A DNA stretch of 64,000 nt from Phoenix dactylifera (Eukaryota; Streptophyta; Magnoliopsida; Arecales; Arecaceae): assembly GCF_009389715.1 (NCBI RefSeq), contig NC_052393.1:310001-374000 (forward strand). Direction: 5' to 3'. The position numbers were made by a program, and so were the translations under genes. Shown here piece by piece: positions 31,600 to 45,300 of the stretch (the first letter of the stretch is position 1; each line of letters opens with the position of its first letter). The notes below the pieces were generated by a model. The model did not search any database. It was not told where the DNA came from and saw only the letters and a list, made by a program, of their open reading frames with translations.

Positions 31600-32880
31600 T
31601 TAGCTTCTTAACAAGAGCTTTAAGTCCTCTCTTTTTTTTATTGATAATTCTTCCACACCTCTTAAATTGATATACATAGCCCCTATTTATAATACTAGTG
31701 AGGTACCACTTTCACGATTTGGATTGGATTCCTTTTCTAGCTCAAATAGGACTAGATATCCTAAAATATTCTAAAAATAATAATCCAGGAAGAACATCGG
31801 ACTTAATGTGACCACTTTTACTCCTACGAGTATTTAAAAAGATCACCAAACTAGATGTGGATCACTTTGGCCACTACGAGTGAGATCATCAAACTCAATA
31901 TGAAACACTTTAACCACTACGAATATCCAAGATCACTAGACTTGATATGGAACACTTTGGCTACTACGAGTAGGGTTAGACAAGGTTCAAAAGCGAGATC
32001 CACTACATTAAAAAACTAAGTCATATGCCAAACTTTCGGATGCCATAACTTAGTTATACGACACTCGATTGAGATGATCTTTTTTTTTAAAAAACTGGGT
32101 ATCTTTTTAAGATCTACAACTTTGCGTAATCTCTTAGAAGGTTGAATCAAGTAGCCAAAATTTCATCGTTTATGTTCTAAAACAGACTTGTCAAGCCAAA
32201 AGTTTTCTTTTTTGGATAAGACTTTGACCGGACGTAACTCTCTATCCGAGAAAAATCAAACGGGGCAAAAGAGGCAAAGTTGATGTAGAAGTCGAGATCT
32301 ACCTTCTTGAGATTTTTATTTTTTTTACTAAAAATATCTATTTTAGAAAGAAGAATTCTATTAGGATTAGAAAGAAAAATACAACCTAAATTATGTTAGA
32401 GCGAACTTCACATTATAAATAGAGACTATGTACCTCATTTTATTAGAGGATCAATAAAAAAAAAAGAAGAGGACTTAAAGCCCTACTTTCAAGATTTCTC
32501 TATCTTCCTTCTTCCCGATCGGATCAAATTGGTATCAGAGCCATGCTCTTACCTAGTAGAATTCCAACTTGATATGATCATATCAAGTTGGTATTAGAGT
32601 TATGCTCTTACCTAGTGGAATTCCAACTTGATTTGATTAGATCAAGTTGGCATCAGATCTTCGGTCTTCTACATCTATGGGAGCTTTGGTGCATAGTCCA
32701 AATGCCCGAGTAGTTCAAGTGGTCAAGAGAAGGGCTATCCGTGTTTGAAGTACATTGAAGGATAAAGACAAGTATGACTGCTACTTGTACCTCGACAGAT
32801 AATAAGATGATTGAATGTCTCACACAACTAGAATAGAAGATAACCAAGGAGTTCAGCCGCGAGATAGAAAAACAAGCATT
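31600..32880 (+). mobile_element. LTR-retroelement fossil with primer-binding site
   Basis: TGGTATCAGAGC at 32530-32541 is the standard plant primer-binding site complementary to initiator methionine tRNA, so the sequence to its left is an LTR end. A TATA-like TATAAATAGAG and an AGGACTTAAAG segment (about 32415-32480) are LTR features. The same segments occur inverted at about 31602-31712. Right of the primer site a short gag-like start may remain. The element is broken, with no recognisable pol, and looks old. It cannot be assigned firmly to Copia or Gypsy. Confidence 0.6.
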
Positions 32881-35800
32881 TTTTCATCTTCATTTCTGAT
32901 TTAGCAAAAGCTAAATCTCCTAAACAATATAGTTGGAGATCGTTCATTAATATAAGAGTACAATAATCAAGATTTGAACATAAATCTTGGGAAACATAGT
33001 TCTCATGTTTATGTGAAATATTGTTATTTTAACTCTCCTTGCTGACAAATAGAGTCACATCTATTATTGATGTTTCTCTGGTCTTTAGTGGTCCATGTAT
33101 GTCTCACTTCTCTTGTTGTTCATATCTGTCTTGGGGCCTCCAACCGACAACTTGGATGCTTTATGTTAACGTGCCTCGTGAACGTCCAGCTTCCTTGGTG
33201 AATTGCAATTGTTACTAAAGCAGATTGCATAGAAATTTATTATCTCCTTTGTGATGGGCTTCGCCTCATGTCTTATAAAAAAAAATTTAATACTATCATA
33301 ATAATAACAAATATAATGTGCAAATTTTAATAATATAATATTGAGTAGAATATTATAGATATGATATTACACTAACAATTACAGTAATGCTATGTACTAA
33401 CATTAACATTGATCTTCTCTTACAATTATATATTAATTTTCTAAAAAATATTAAATGATAACTATTATTAGGATAAACATAACATTGTACTATATTAGTG
33501 ATACTGTTGTTGTGATTAAAAATCCATAAATAGAAGTAATATATTAAAAAAATCTAATAATACATAATAAATATAAAATATAATCACAATATAACAGTTA
33601 TGGTAATAATATACACAATATATGTTAGTAATATAAGATATTAGTACTTTTTTAGCTATATAATATTAATTATATATTATGAATATATTGTATAGCACAT
33701 AAATATAATTTAAAATATTAGATAATACAGTATAATATACAATATAATATTGTATCTGGCATATAATAAGTTATTGTAACTTAGTTATAGGAAAAAATAT
33801 TAAAATCAATAATATAACATACTAGAAATCTGTTTCTATTGTTACGCACACACCCAGCACCATGCAAAAGGATGCCAGTCCTTTCTTGGTTTTGATATGT
33901 TTTTACCTCATTTTATATAAATCCAATATCGACGGGACTTAGCATTTCTGTGTCCACACAAGCTTTCAAATATGGTACATATCGATGGTATGTTTTTAAC
34001 TCGTTTTGAACAGGAAATTGATACCCCATTCCCATGCACCTCCCAGTTCCTGCCAACCGAACATTCTCTAGTAAGTGATTAGTTGACTCAATGGAGAATT
34101 TAATCGAGACAGATGTCCATGGATGACATCCATACAAACTTATCTATCGTAATCTCTTCAAGTATATCTTGTCTCATGCTCCAACTTTCGGTTCATCTAA
34201 TTAAGCTAATGACGTGAGAACAAGCAAACGACCACATGGCCGGAAACCTAGTTTTGTGTGGAACTCTCAAGCTATGTGTTCCCTTTAGCCAGGAGTTGCT
34301 CAGGTTTTCCCTGGGACGTGAGAAAACCTAAATGCGAGTCCTTGTTTGGATCAACGCATGGAACTGCATCAATCTCTAGGGCACAAGTAATGAGTGATGA
34401 CAACCACATGGAGGAAACGCAACATCTAAAATATAGAGACAGCCCACAATTGACGAGTGATGACAATTAAGATTGGCCCAACCCAAACATTACATTGTCA
34501 ATAGCCCGTCTAACTTTCTAGCCCGATAAAGCGATTCATTAGCTGGGCCGGCCAACAGCGATGGATGCTTATGTGGAGTCTTGCATCCTATCTCTGCTTG
34601 GTATTACTTTATTTTCTCCTCTTTCTTTCGGAAAACCCATTGAGAAAATGAAATAGACAGATCGACATGTACGATTTTAATTGTTTGTAAACTCTTTAGA
34701 GTTTTTGCTAGCATTCACAAGAATAATGACAATAAATTAAAGCAAGGAATAGCAGAAGTATGTGCAAATATTATCTTCAAAATCAATTATCTCCGTATGG
34801 TATTCCAAACAACCTCGTTTTTTACACATCAAAAGCAATGCCTCCACTCAAAGCAGCTCCATAGTTCAAACAATACCAACCATCTCCAACAAGAATCATT
34901 ATTATGCTCAACTTTTGAAACGAAAGAAATGAGTTTTATTTTTAAAAATCCACTCATGGCTGCAATTCACTTAATGAATTTTCACGACCCTAATAATTAA
35001 AAAAAAAAAGATGATGGAGGTAAAAAAAGAAAAGAAGAAGAAGATGATGATGATGATGGAGGCAAAAAACTCATGTTTACAAATAAGTACCATAGTCTGA
35101 ACAAAATGCAATTTATTTCATCAAGACAAAATCTAGGTCTATATGAGTATGTATACGGAGACTTGAAGCCTTGTACCTTTTTTTTTTTTTTGCCACTTCT
35201 CTCTCTCTTTCTCTCTGTGCGCGCGCGCGCGCTGTTTGTTTGAGGAATCTAACTCGTTTTCAATTGAAAAGTGCAAGTTTTCCTTAGTTTGAGGAAACTA
35301 GGTCTGCCATTTCCCACCAAAGACATATTTAAGGCTGTCATCATCCAAAGCCATGGTCTAAAAGCATCATCATCGGAGTAGGGCAACCCGAGCTGCCCAG
35401 TGTACGGTTTGAACGGGACTCATTTGAAGCCATGTGCCTCCACAGGTGAGAAAAGGTGGTGCCATGATGGTGAATTGGGTCGTCCATTTGAACGCCCAGA
35501 TCATCACTCTATCGAAGCCATTGTTATTTTACAAGAAAAATAAATGAGAAGAAGAAGACTCTAAAGAAGCCGACAAATCTGCTTTTGGTGAATGACTTGG
35601 ATATCTCCAGGATTGGGTAGGCTGGAGTGAGGGCTCGCATTCGTCATTTAAGGCTATGTAGCGCAGGATTTTGTCTTTCTTTTTCTCTTTTTTTTTTTGA
35701 TGCAAGGGTTTTGTCTTATATTGGTGGCTACCCCCATCAAGTTTGGAATTAGGATGTGTCCATGGACCACGGCTGGCAAAGCATAGCCATCTTGTATAAT

Positions 35801-38800
35801 AATTCTAAATTTTTTGAAAGCAAAAGGTGATCAGATAGATAAGAAATGAGATCGCAGCGCCTAAAATTATTATGACTGGATATTTTTTTAGAGATAGAGC
35901 CAATGCTTCCGTAGGAGTCTTTACTAATTTCTCTGAAATGCTTAAAGTGCTTTTAGAGGCCAAATGGATCACGAATACTAAGATTAAATTTGATATTATT
36001 ATTATTATTATTATTACTACCACTACTACTATTATTGTTATTGTTATCATTATATTATGGTTTAAGTTCAACATTAGGGAGGTTTTGGTGAAACGTTTGG
36101 CATCACCCCCGTCGTCAGGCGATGAAGAGATAAGATGCGTTTAATGGGTTAATGACTAAATCGCACGTCAGCTTTAGAAAGTTTTAAATGAATGGGATTG
36201 GTGTCGATCGAATACCTTGGTCTTTGATTGACTATACGAGCTGCATCGAGGAAAGGCATTGTACTAGTTATAACGGGCCATATAGTTAATTCGTGGTGTT
36301 ATTGCTGACCGCTGTGGCGTTTCAAGAAATTTGTTGACAAGTTAACGGATTCGTGACAGGATCGATATATAATAAATCGTGCGCAAACGGAAACGAGACA
36401 TTGTCAGCATGAAGCGTGTGCAAGGACGGAAGGATTGGCTAGAATTTGGTAAAATATACCAGATAAAATTCAAATGAATATTTAATTATATATGAGTAAT
36501 TGGAATAATGAATTAGCAACCAAATACATAGCATAAACAACAAGGTCTCTCCGAAAGTTTTAATACAATATTTGAGACGGTTAAGTTAACATATTCTATG
36601 GAGCTGATATTGGTTTGAGTAGATTGCTAAGACTTGGCTATCCAATTTTTCTGTACCCATACATCGATCTAACGATATTTGACGTTAAATTTTTTTGATA
36701 TTTGACATGAGTTAATCCTGATGTACTTACATGGCCACTGCATGCCATTAAATTAGCCTATATTAGAGCCTACCCATCAGGAGTTGCGAGTCTTTGCTGG
36801 TCCGTCAACTTACTCTCAAATACAAGCCCTCTTGTCGAGCACGAGCCACTATATCCTATTAGATTTGGAGTGCCTAGATGGTCTCCTGAATACCTTTATT
36901 GCTGCTACTATTTGGCTTTCAGTTTATGTGTTACAGTATACTCATTAAGAGTAAGACTTTATGGAGTAGTTGTGATCAGAATTGATAATTAAGAAATTAT
37001 AAATAATGCTATATTAAATTGAACTGGATATCTGTTGATCATGATAGAGGTGCAATGATCAATGAAAGTGCGGTTATGAATAAGAGGCATAGAAATTAAT
37101 GAGAATATCAAGAGCTATACCAAAGCTCTTCAGGAAGTAACACTTATTATTTTTTTTGGTAAATTAACACCTTTATCATTTCAATGATATAAATGCACCG
37201 CCTTTCTTATTTTGCTACGGCGTATATTTATGCGTGCAATGAGACTTCCTTATAATTTCCTTTGAATCTTCAGCGAACTCTCACCCTATAGCAACTCTGA
37301 GGCTATAGAAGCCGCCTTCTCTTTTTCCCTACAATTAATGCGTAAAATATGAATAGATTCAATTGGTTAATTTTGTAAAATGAAACTTGTTGTAGAACTA
37401 TATATCAGTATGAACATTATTACAGTCAATATTGTCCATTAATATCGAGAAACTAACTTGCCACATCATATGCCATGAAGCGACTTAATATTCAGATATT
37501 TTGCTCTACACGGCTCCATCTTGAACGTAGTTTTCTGAAAAAAGAAGGCAGCCCTAGCTATGATGTTGAAATAAGCAATCATCATCTTTAATTACTATGA
37601 TTTACGGGGCCGAAGCTAGGTTCGGATTCATTGGAAGGGATTTGAGCATGGATAAGTGGGAACAAAGTTGGGTTCATTAAGAGAGCAATGTCCACTAACA
37701 AACTAGGAACCAGACCGGAAGCAGCCCAGAAGACCAGAATGTGGAGGAGCTTACATATCCTTTCATTTATGGTCGGTTGGGACCATTATACTGGCCTGAG
37801 TGGGTATTGCTGACTTTTGAATCAAACTTTTATTAGGTGGACCAACCCAGTTGGTTCATTCGTGCTCATGCCACAACCGTAGCAATCAAACCACTGCAGG
37901 ATACCACCAATTCTTCCATGCATGTTCTCACTTCTTTCTGCTGCATCAGACCCCTCTTTTTCCATTCAATCGGCTGCCAAAACATTGCGGCATCCATTAG
38001 TTTTAAAAATATATATATTTATTTTTTTTTGCAATTTTTTTATAAATAATTTTTTATATTTTTTTAATAAAAATCGGGTGGCTTTCTCTCCCTCTTCATC
38101 AATATATATATATATTTGTTACGGACTGTTGTGTGATAAGAACAAGGGACGCTGGAAGACGTTGTTGCCGTTCGTATAAATAATTTTCTAGAAGCCGAGT
38201 AAGGTAATTGTAGTCTACAAATAAGGGAGAGCCGTTGGATACTGGCATTATTTACTCCCCGGTTATTTTTTTAAAAAATAAAAATAAAATAAAAACGGGA
38301 GGCAAATGACGGACGTAGACGGCTTCCGAGGCGGTCCACGCGGTCGGAGTTGGCCTAACCTTACCGGGAGTTTCCGCAACTGATTTTCTCGACTTTTGTC
38401 GGCTTTCGGGGTACCAGCGTCTCCCTCCTCTGCGAAAAGGTCTCGGTGTCCCGTCGCTAAATTGCCCCTCCCGATGACCTACTTTACCGCCTCTGCCGGG
38501 GTAATCCCCGTAATTCTTACCCAAAACCGAGACCTCTCGTAAAATGTCGCTGCAACGCTCGATCAGGACTGTCCATCAGAATGCTCCCGGCATCAGAAGC
38601 TTTATGCAAACTATGGGGACGGGGGCTGGATCGGTCCCTTGACGCCGAAGGATCTGAAACGGACGGCCGAGATCGGTCTTGGAGACCGAGAAGTCGTAAG
38701 GAGAAAAGATCCTGGGCCGTGCAATTAATAAAATAAAGAATGGGCGTTGTTGACCCGCCGGGCCACAGCGACCCAGCACTAAATAATCAACACACATATT

Positions 38801-39030
38801 TACAGTTGTTGGAGAGAGCTGATTCTCTCACACCCCTTACTTTCCTAGAACACGCTCCCATCCCATGCCATGGAGATTTCATATTAGAAGAGGAAAACGG
38901 CATCATTTACTCTACATGGAAACGCTGATTGAATTCAAGATTTTCAGATGACACATGAATGGTATAAATTAAATGGAACCAAAATCTCTCTTCTTCTTTT
39001 TTCCTTTGATAAGAATCAAATTCTTGGTTA
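32880..39030. other. Long gene-poor spacer
   Basis: No gene recognised on either strand. Contents: AT-rich DNA with TAATATTATA words at 33280-33830; GAT and GAA trinucleotide runs near 35035-35060; a (GC)n run at 35219-35232 after a CT-rich stretch; ATT/ACT trinucleotide runs at 35994-36040; and a GC-rich island at 38290-38760 without a recognised product. The island could be a promoter or leader remnant, but no coding exon follows it. Confidence 0.45.
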
Positions 39031-39310
39031 ATCTTAGCATCGGAAGGCATCTCCTATGCGAGGAGGAGAAGGCAGGAGGCAAAGCGCATCGTCTTCGAGA
39101 GAGATTCGACTATGATGATCAGTTGGATACGAGAAGAAGGGCGAAAGGGAGACGGACGTCCTCTACTCGATGATATTCGGCGGTTGGTGCGAGATTGTAG
39201 TGAGTTTCAGGCGGGCTGCCAAATAAGTCGTCTTCTATGCAGTGCAGTATTTCAGAGAGGTCTTCTGGATACACGAGAGGTCTCCCTCCTCCACATTTAT
39301 GCTCAATTAT
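39030..39310 (+). mobile_element. LINE RNase H fragment
   Basis: The plus strand encodes EGISYARRRR at the left edge, then MMISWIREEGRKGDGRPLL, DDIRRLVRD and SEFQAG. This corresponds to the ISYARR and VIAWIWGVDRYGDGHP...ETRRLIRG blocks of the LINE at 5257-6400, in the opposite orientation. It is a short dead fragment. Confidence 0.7.
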
Positions 39311-41900
39311 AGCTCTTTATTCTGCTGGCTGCACCTAAGCAGGAAAAAAAGATTTAAGAAATTTTTAAACTCGCCAAGAAATTTTAAAATCCTAACTTCC
39401 ATATAATTAAGCTGATCTGAGTAGAATTTAGAATGGCCATTGTTGTTATGTATTAACATCCACGTTGCGTTGTAGTCATATTGCAGAGAAATGAAGAATG
39501 AGATATCCTCCTCATTTTATTAAACATCCGTTTACGACTAAAATATTAGATAAAAATTCACTGTATTGGAGAGAGAAAGAGAGAGAGAGAGAGTCGAATG
39601 GAGCCAAACAAAGTGTAGCAGTGAATGCAGTTGTAATTCCAACCATTGCAGCAGTATGGTCAAAGAGATTCCTAATTCAATCTTTGGTGATGGCATCTAC
39701 TCTGTATTTTTTCAAAAAAATTGAAATGGTCGTGGAGCAGTGGTTGATAATTCGAGACATATCAACTGTACATGGCCTAATTTACCAAGGACTCCCTTAG
39801 TTTCATATAAGTAGGCTACTAGTAAAATACCCTACGATGCGGGAGCAGTAAAGAAAAAAAAGCAAAAACATGATTGTTTTTGCCATAATTATTACTTGAG
39901 GTTGATCAAATGATGGAAAAGTTATAAAATTTTTGGATAATTTTATAACTATCAAAAAACTTAGATTTTTTCAAAAAATCGGGCATGGTGGTTGCTGTGG
40001 GCAACCTGAGTCGATGATGGAGCCCTGATTTCTTAACAAAAGAAAGAAAGAAATGGAAGAAAGAAAATTAGAAAGGATTATATATTTTCTTCCTCAATCT
40101 TTAAGTAGTAAAATTCGATCAATGCGTCTAAAAATGACTCCTCGTGCCTGTTGTTGTTGGGAGAAAAATCCACGCACAAACATAATAAAACACCCTAACC
40201 AAGAAGTGATCAAATAATTGGATAGAGAAGCTTTTTTGTTGTAATAAATGAATTACGAAATAAGTACACAATGGTAAAGAATTTAGAGAAGTCAAACATA
40301 AATGAAAGTAGACTTTTTAAGCGAAGGGAAAAACAGAAAATCCAAATTGAATCTTATGATCTTTGCTGCCATAATCTCTTCCAGTCAATCCATATCAACG
40401 TGATAAATAGACTAAACAATAAAACAAAACGATTTAACCTTAGGAAGACGAGCTTTCTCACTGTTCTGTGGAAAAGAACAATGCCAAACAAAAATACTGC
40501 TCCTCATAGGTAGGAAGAGGGGAGAGGATCGAAAAGGTTAAGAAGAGGAGAAAGACTTTAATTTGTTAAGACGCAACGTTCTTCCCTATTTACAGCAAAA
40601 CATATTTTTAATGGCAACGAATCGTGTTGCTAAGAAATCCGAGATCAAATATACCAGAGTTTGGTGGGGAGTGAATACCTACCCATAAGTCGAATAGACT
40701 GCTTGAGATGCTCGACTTTTCTTGATATTTAGAACAAATCGCCGGTACCTGCCATTTGTTTTCTCCGTCGCCGGCTCTTTTTTTCTAAGCCACGCAACAA
40801 ACCATCCCATTCTGCCTTCTTGACGTGGCATCCTTGAAAACAAATTTCAATTGAAAACAAATTACTAAAAAGAGTTCAATTAGTTTGAAATTATAAAATT
40901 ATTATATTTAAGAAAATTTGTAGTTCTTCGTGACACGGCATACTTGATTTTTCTATAAAAAAATTATAATTTTTGAGGTGGTCGAGCTTCCTCTCTCTTA
41001 TCCATTTAATAGGCGCAGAAATGTGAGGCTTTTCTTGCTTTGTTTTAGTTTGGCCAAGCAAAGAGTCAATTTGCTTCCTCTTTGGACCAATCAAATAGCC
41101 AAAGTGGGCTATGTTGGTTTGAGCCCAGTTCAACTTGGGCAATCAACCAAACAAAGCAGATATTAAGGTTTCATATATGATTTAGCAACTTATAAGAATC
41201 ATTCAATACAAGTGAGCCTTTAATCCGTGTTTTTCAAAGATGTCAATTCAAAATAAGTAATAAAAATATAATAATTACTCATGTAAAAGATACTTAATAT
41301 CTAATTATTTGTTAATCTGCTATTTTGTATTAGTTTGGATACAATTAACATTTTACATTAAGTTCTTCTACATAGTCATACTTGTGTTTTATATATAACT
41401 AGTACTATTTTTTGTGCATATTTAAACTTGCTTTGTTGATTCGTCTCAAAACAAAATTTTGTATACTCACAAATAACATCCAATAATGAAGCACAAAAAT
41501 AGAAAATCAAAAACTAACATAAAATTTTAATGTGTACAAGTTTAATGTATGATTAAATTGATAACCAATAATGAGGTAAATAATTACTATCATTTACGGC
41601 TCCGCTGCTTGCTTCGTTACTCCGTCTTTAGTGGCAGCCATGGCTTGGTGCGATACACGACCGTCAGGTGATTTACCATGTGGAGGCTTGGCGCTGAGCG
41701 AGCTTCGCGAGCGTAACTGACGGCTTAACAGGGTAAAAGGGCTTAGTTTTTATCTCACTCTTTTAAGTGATATTACAAAGTTACACGCACCATTGTATTT
41801 GTAGCGGGTTAGAATATATGGGAGTAAAAATATCATGTGTCTCATTTTTGTTCATTTGTGTAAAGAAAACTTAAACAGGCCAACTTAAAAGGCAATGAAT
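39310..41900. other. Gene-free spacer upstream of DRB2
   Basis: AT-rich, no recognised coding domain. A GA run lies at about 39570-39592. The right end should be the distal promoter of the DRB gene. Confidence 0.45.
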
Positions 41901-41904
41901 AAAA

Positions 41905-42053
41905 GAATATATATATATAAAAAAAAGAATATAAAAAAGTGGGCTTTCCTCCGGTTTTTCCCACTCTTCCCCGCTTTCCAGATCTCTCTTTTTCCTCCGA
42001 TGAGTACCCAACTAGAGAGAGAAAAGGGGGAGATGAAGGAAAACCCTAGCTAA
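41905..42053 (+). promoter_or_regulatory. DRB2 core promoter and short upstream reading frame
   Basis: ATATATATATATAAAAAAAAG at about 41908-41927 is a likely TATA region, about 400 bases upstream of the DRB start codon. If transcription starts near 41950, the leader contains an upstream ATG at 42000 whose frame ends at 42053 (17 codons, MSTQLEREKGEMKENPS), which could reduce translation of the main frame. Confidence 0.4.
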
Positions 42054-42326
42054 ACCTCGCATCCGAGGCTCAGATTCCGGCGGTATCCCGACGAATCCAC
42101 CGCCAATCGCGGAGCGATCTCCGAGAAAAGCAGACATTTTCTCCGGCTGCGGCGGGCGCTCCGATCTGGACCGTCCGTGGCGGCCCGCCCCAACCCTCGC
42201 GGGAAATCGAGCTCTCCTGCGCGGCGGCGGGTGGAGAGGGCCGATCGCGACCGTGCCCGGCGATCGGAAGGAAAATTTTGGTTATTCCAGGCCAGGGGAT
42301 TGATCGATTGATCGATCGGGATAAAG

Positions 42327-45300
42327 ATGTATAAGAATCAGTTGCAGGAGCTGGCGCAGCGGAGCTGCTTCAATCTGCCGTCGTACACTTGCATAAGGGA
42401 GGGGCCGGACCATGCTCCGAGGTTCAAGGCCACCGTCAACTTTAACGGCGAGGTCTTTGAGAGCCCGAGCTTCTGCACGACGTTGAGGCAGGCGGAGCAC
42501 TCCGCGGCCGAGGTCGCCCTCCACGCCCTCGCCAACCGGGGCCCCTCCCACTCCCTCGCCGCCCGGATCCTGGTATGTTCCTCGTCAACATCAAAATCTA
42601 GGTTCTCTTCATTTCTAAGTAAAAAAGGAAACGGAAAGATCGCTTTTTTTTTTCTTCTTTTTTCTTTCCCCTCCTAGGATTGGAATCGGCTCCGCGTGAC
42701 ACAAAAGTTGTAGAAAACGAGCAATGCATTCAGAAATAAACATATAATATTTGGGGGAAAAAATATTTTTCCTTTTTTCCTCCCGATTCTTTGTAATAAC
42801 TCTTTAAGTCAAGTTGAAGAAGAGATTTTCTTCCCCAATTTTATGTCATAAAAATAGATATGGGTTGAACAACTGACGCGTCCTTTCTTCTCTTAGAATC
42901 CCAATCAGCCGGGTTTTTTTTTTGTTGGTTGGTAAAGTTTAGCCAGCCGCTTCTGTTGAGAAATTTCTTTCCCCAATTCTTTCCCTCTTCCAGTAGAAAG
43001 TTTTAGCTTTTACGGAAATTCTTGTTTTTGCTTAAACTTTTTTTTTTTCATGTGATATGAACTGAGATGGAATGAAGGACTCCTGTGTCGCTTACTTCGT
43101 CATTTCTTTTCCCTCCCTTCTGTTTAGCAAAAGAACGGTACTTTTTCTAAAGCAAATAAATTGCTCGAAGAAAAAGGGCTTCGCGAATCACGAGTTGACT
43201 CGTTCTTTTAGTGAGGGGTAACGTCTGCCGAACGGCGACGGAGAAAGAGGTTGGTTTTTAAATTTTCGAAGGTTTCCTTGCCTTTTTTTGTTTTTCCGAA
43301 TTTCCTTTTTTTTTTGTTTTGTCCCTCTCGATTTTTATTTATCTGTCGGAGCCGTCGTTTTGTGTTCCTCGTTCTCTCTCGCGCGCGTGGTTTTCCGTTA
43401 GGGTAGCGCTTGCGCGTCGTTAAGGTCCGTGAGCGTCGTTATCCACTGAAGCCACGAATTAGTTAAGAAAGAGAGAGTTTCTTCTTTTTTATTTTAACGG
43501 CACCAAATTTTAGAGGAAAGTGCGTGGCATTTTCGTGATTAATGCAACAAGGAGGGCATTTTCGTCACGAAGGACGGAGCCCGCCAGGCCTTTGGGGCCT
43601 GGGGGAGTCGTGCTATGATTACATTGCATGGTCGTCGACCCCCATAATAGCTTCTAGTTAAATTATTTATAAATCGCAATCCATCTCCTAATCTATGTAA
43701 TAAACGAATAATTAAGTACTTTGGAGTTTAATTTATTGGCGAACGTCTTTGGGGGCATCGCCTAACTTTTTGTTCGCAGTCCAAGCACGTTCCGGTGTTC
43801 TGCATGAGCTGATCAGCTTAATGCGTGACCTCAGTAGTAGGACAACTGACATTAAAAAAAAAAAATCCAGTCAAATCCATGAATATTTTGACTCGGTTGG
43901 GGGCTGACCTGTCGATGAAGATGGTGGGAGCACGGAGCGGGTGACTTTGAAATTTGGGAGACACACCTAACCGCACTATTGAGTCACGGTAGTGCGGCCC
44001 AAGCCGCCCAACGACTACTTAGTGGCAGATTGTCTCCAGAAACATTTTTATTTTATGGGTGAATTAGACTTTTGTATTTTTGTAGATCAGCTTCATTGTT
44101 GCTGATTTATTCGTTATTGTTTATTTATCAGCAAATTTGAAAATCCATCGTCAGGTTGGTTGGCTTTGTCCCTCTCATTCAGAATTTATCAGTCAGGATG
44201 ATTAAACAAACACTAGTTGGAAGCAGGGGCGTATGGATGATAAGCAATTGATTTGTAATTGGGGCCCATACCAGATGTTGAGAGTAGAAAGTGATGACCT
44301 TAGAAGCAAGGATCACTGCATAATGGTGGTTCGACTCCTTCCTGCAACGCCCTTTTGAACTAGTTGCACCATGGGTTCTGTCGTCCAGCTGAATTACTAG
44401 GAGTGGCTTCTTGCTCCTAAGCACGACCCATCACTCAGGACCCAACATAGGATGGGTGCACCATACACATTACATATAGTTCCTCTTTAAGGGGATTGAT
44501 AGAACAATCTTACTTCTCTCGTTATTCTAGCACACAAATAGCGTGTAGATGAGTAAGACTACATGATCTTTGTTAAGGCAACTATATGGTCTTTGTTTCA
44601 AACTGTTTGTGTTTTGGTGAACCTGTAATGGAAATAATTGTTTTATTCTGTCTAAGTGGATGTGCTAGCTTCTGGCCCAGTATAAAAATGAAGATAGATT
44701 ACAAGGTTATGTCACATGCTACTTGATGACCTGAGTTTGTCCAGCTCTTTGATCAGTTGATGTTTGACCCAACAAGCAAAACTCTATTAAGGGCAATTGG
44801 ATGCTACTTTTTGCAAGGAAATGCAAAATTAGCACTGGCTATTCTGAAACATCATTAGTCATCAGCCAACCATGCATATTCATCACTGATCCACGGAATG
44901 AACTTGCATCAAGAGTTATTCTTTTTGGCTTTTAAGGTCCTAAGCTCTATGTGCATATGCATCTTTTTACCTTTTCAAGTTTTCATATACATAAAAGGAG
45001 AAATATATTTCTTTATAATATCTTATAATGGTTACCCGATTGACCAAAAAATGTGCATAACATGATCCGTTCCAATATGCTATAGCTGAATTCTGAAGAA
45101 GTCTTTTTGCAAACCATGTCTAGAGTGTCTCCATATTTCTACTGTACATGGGTTTTGTGTTGGGTTTGCATTGCAGAAAGTTGCTTACATTAGTACACTG
45201 TTATCAACTCTTAATGCTTAAGTTCTTAGCCTGGATAGCTTCACTTTGATGCCTCTCTTGAGCAGGATGAGACGGGGGTTTACAAGAACCTTCTACAGGA

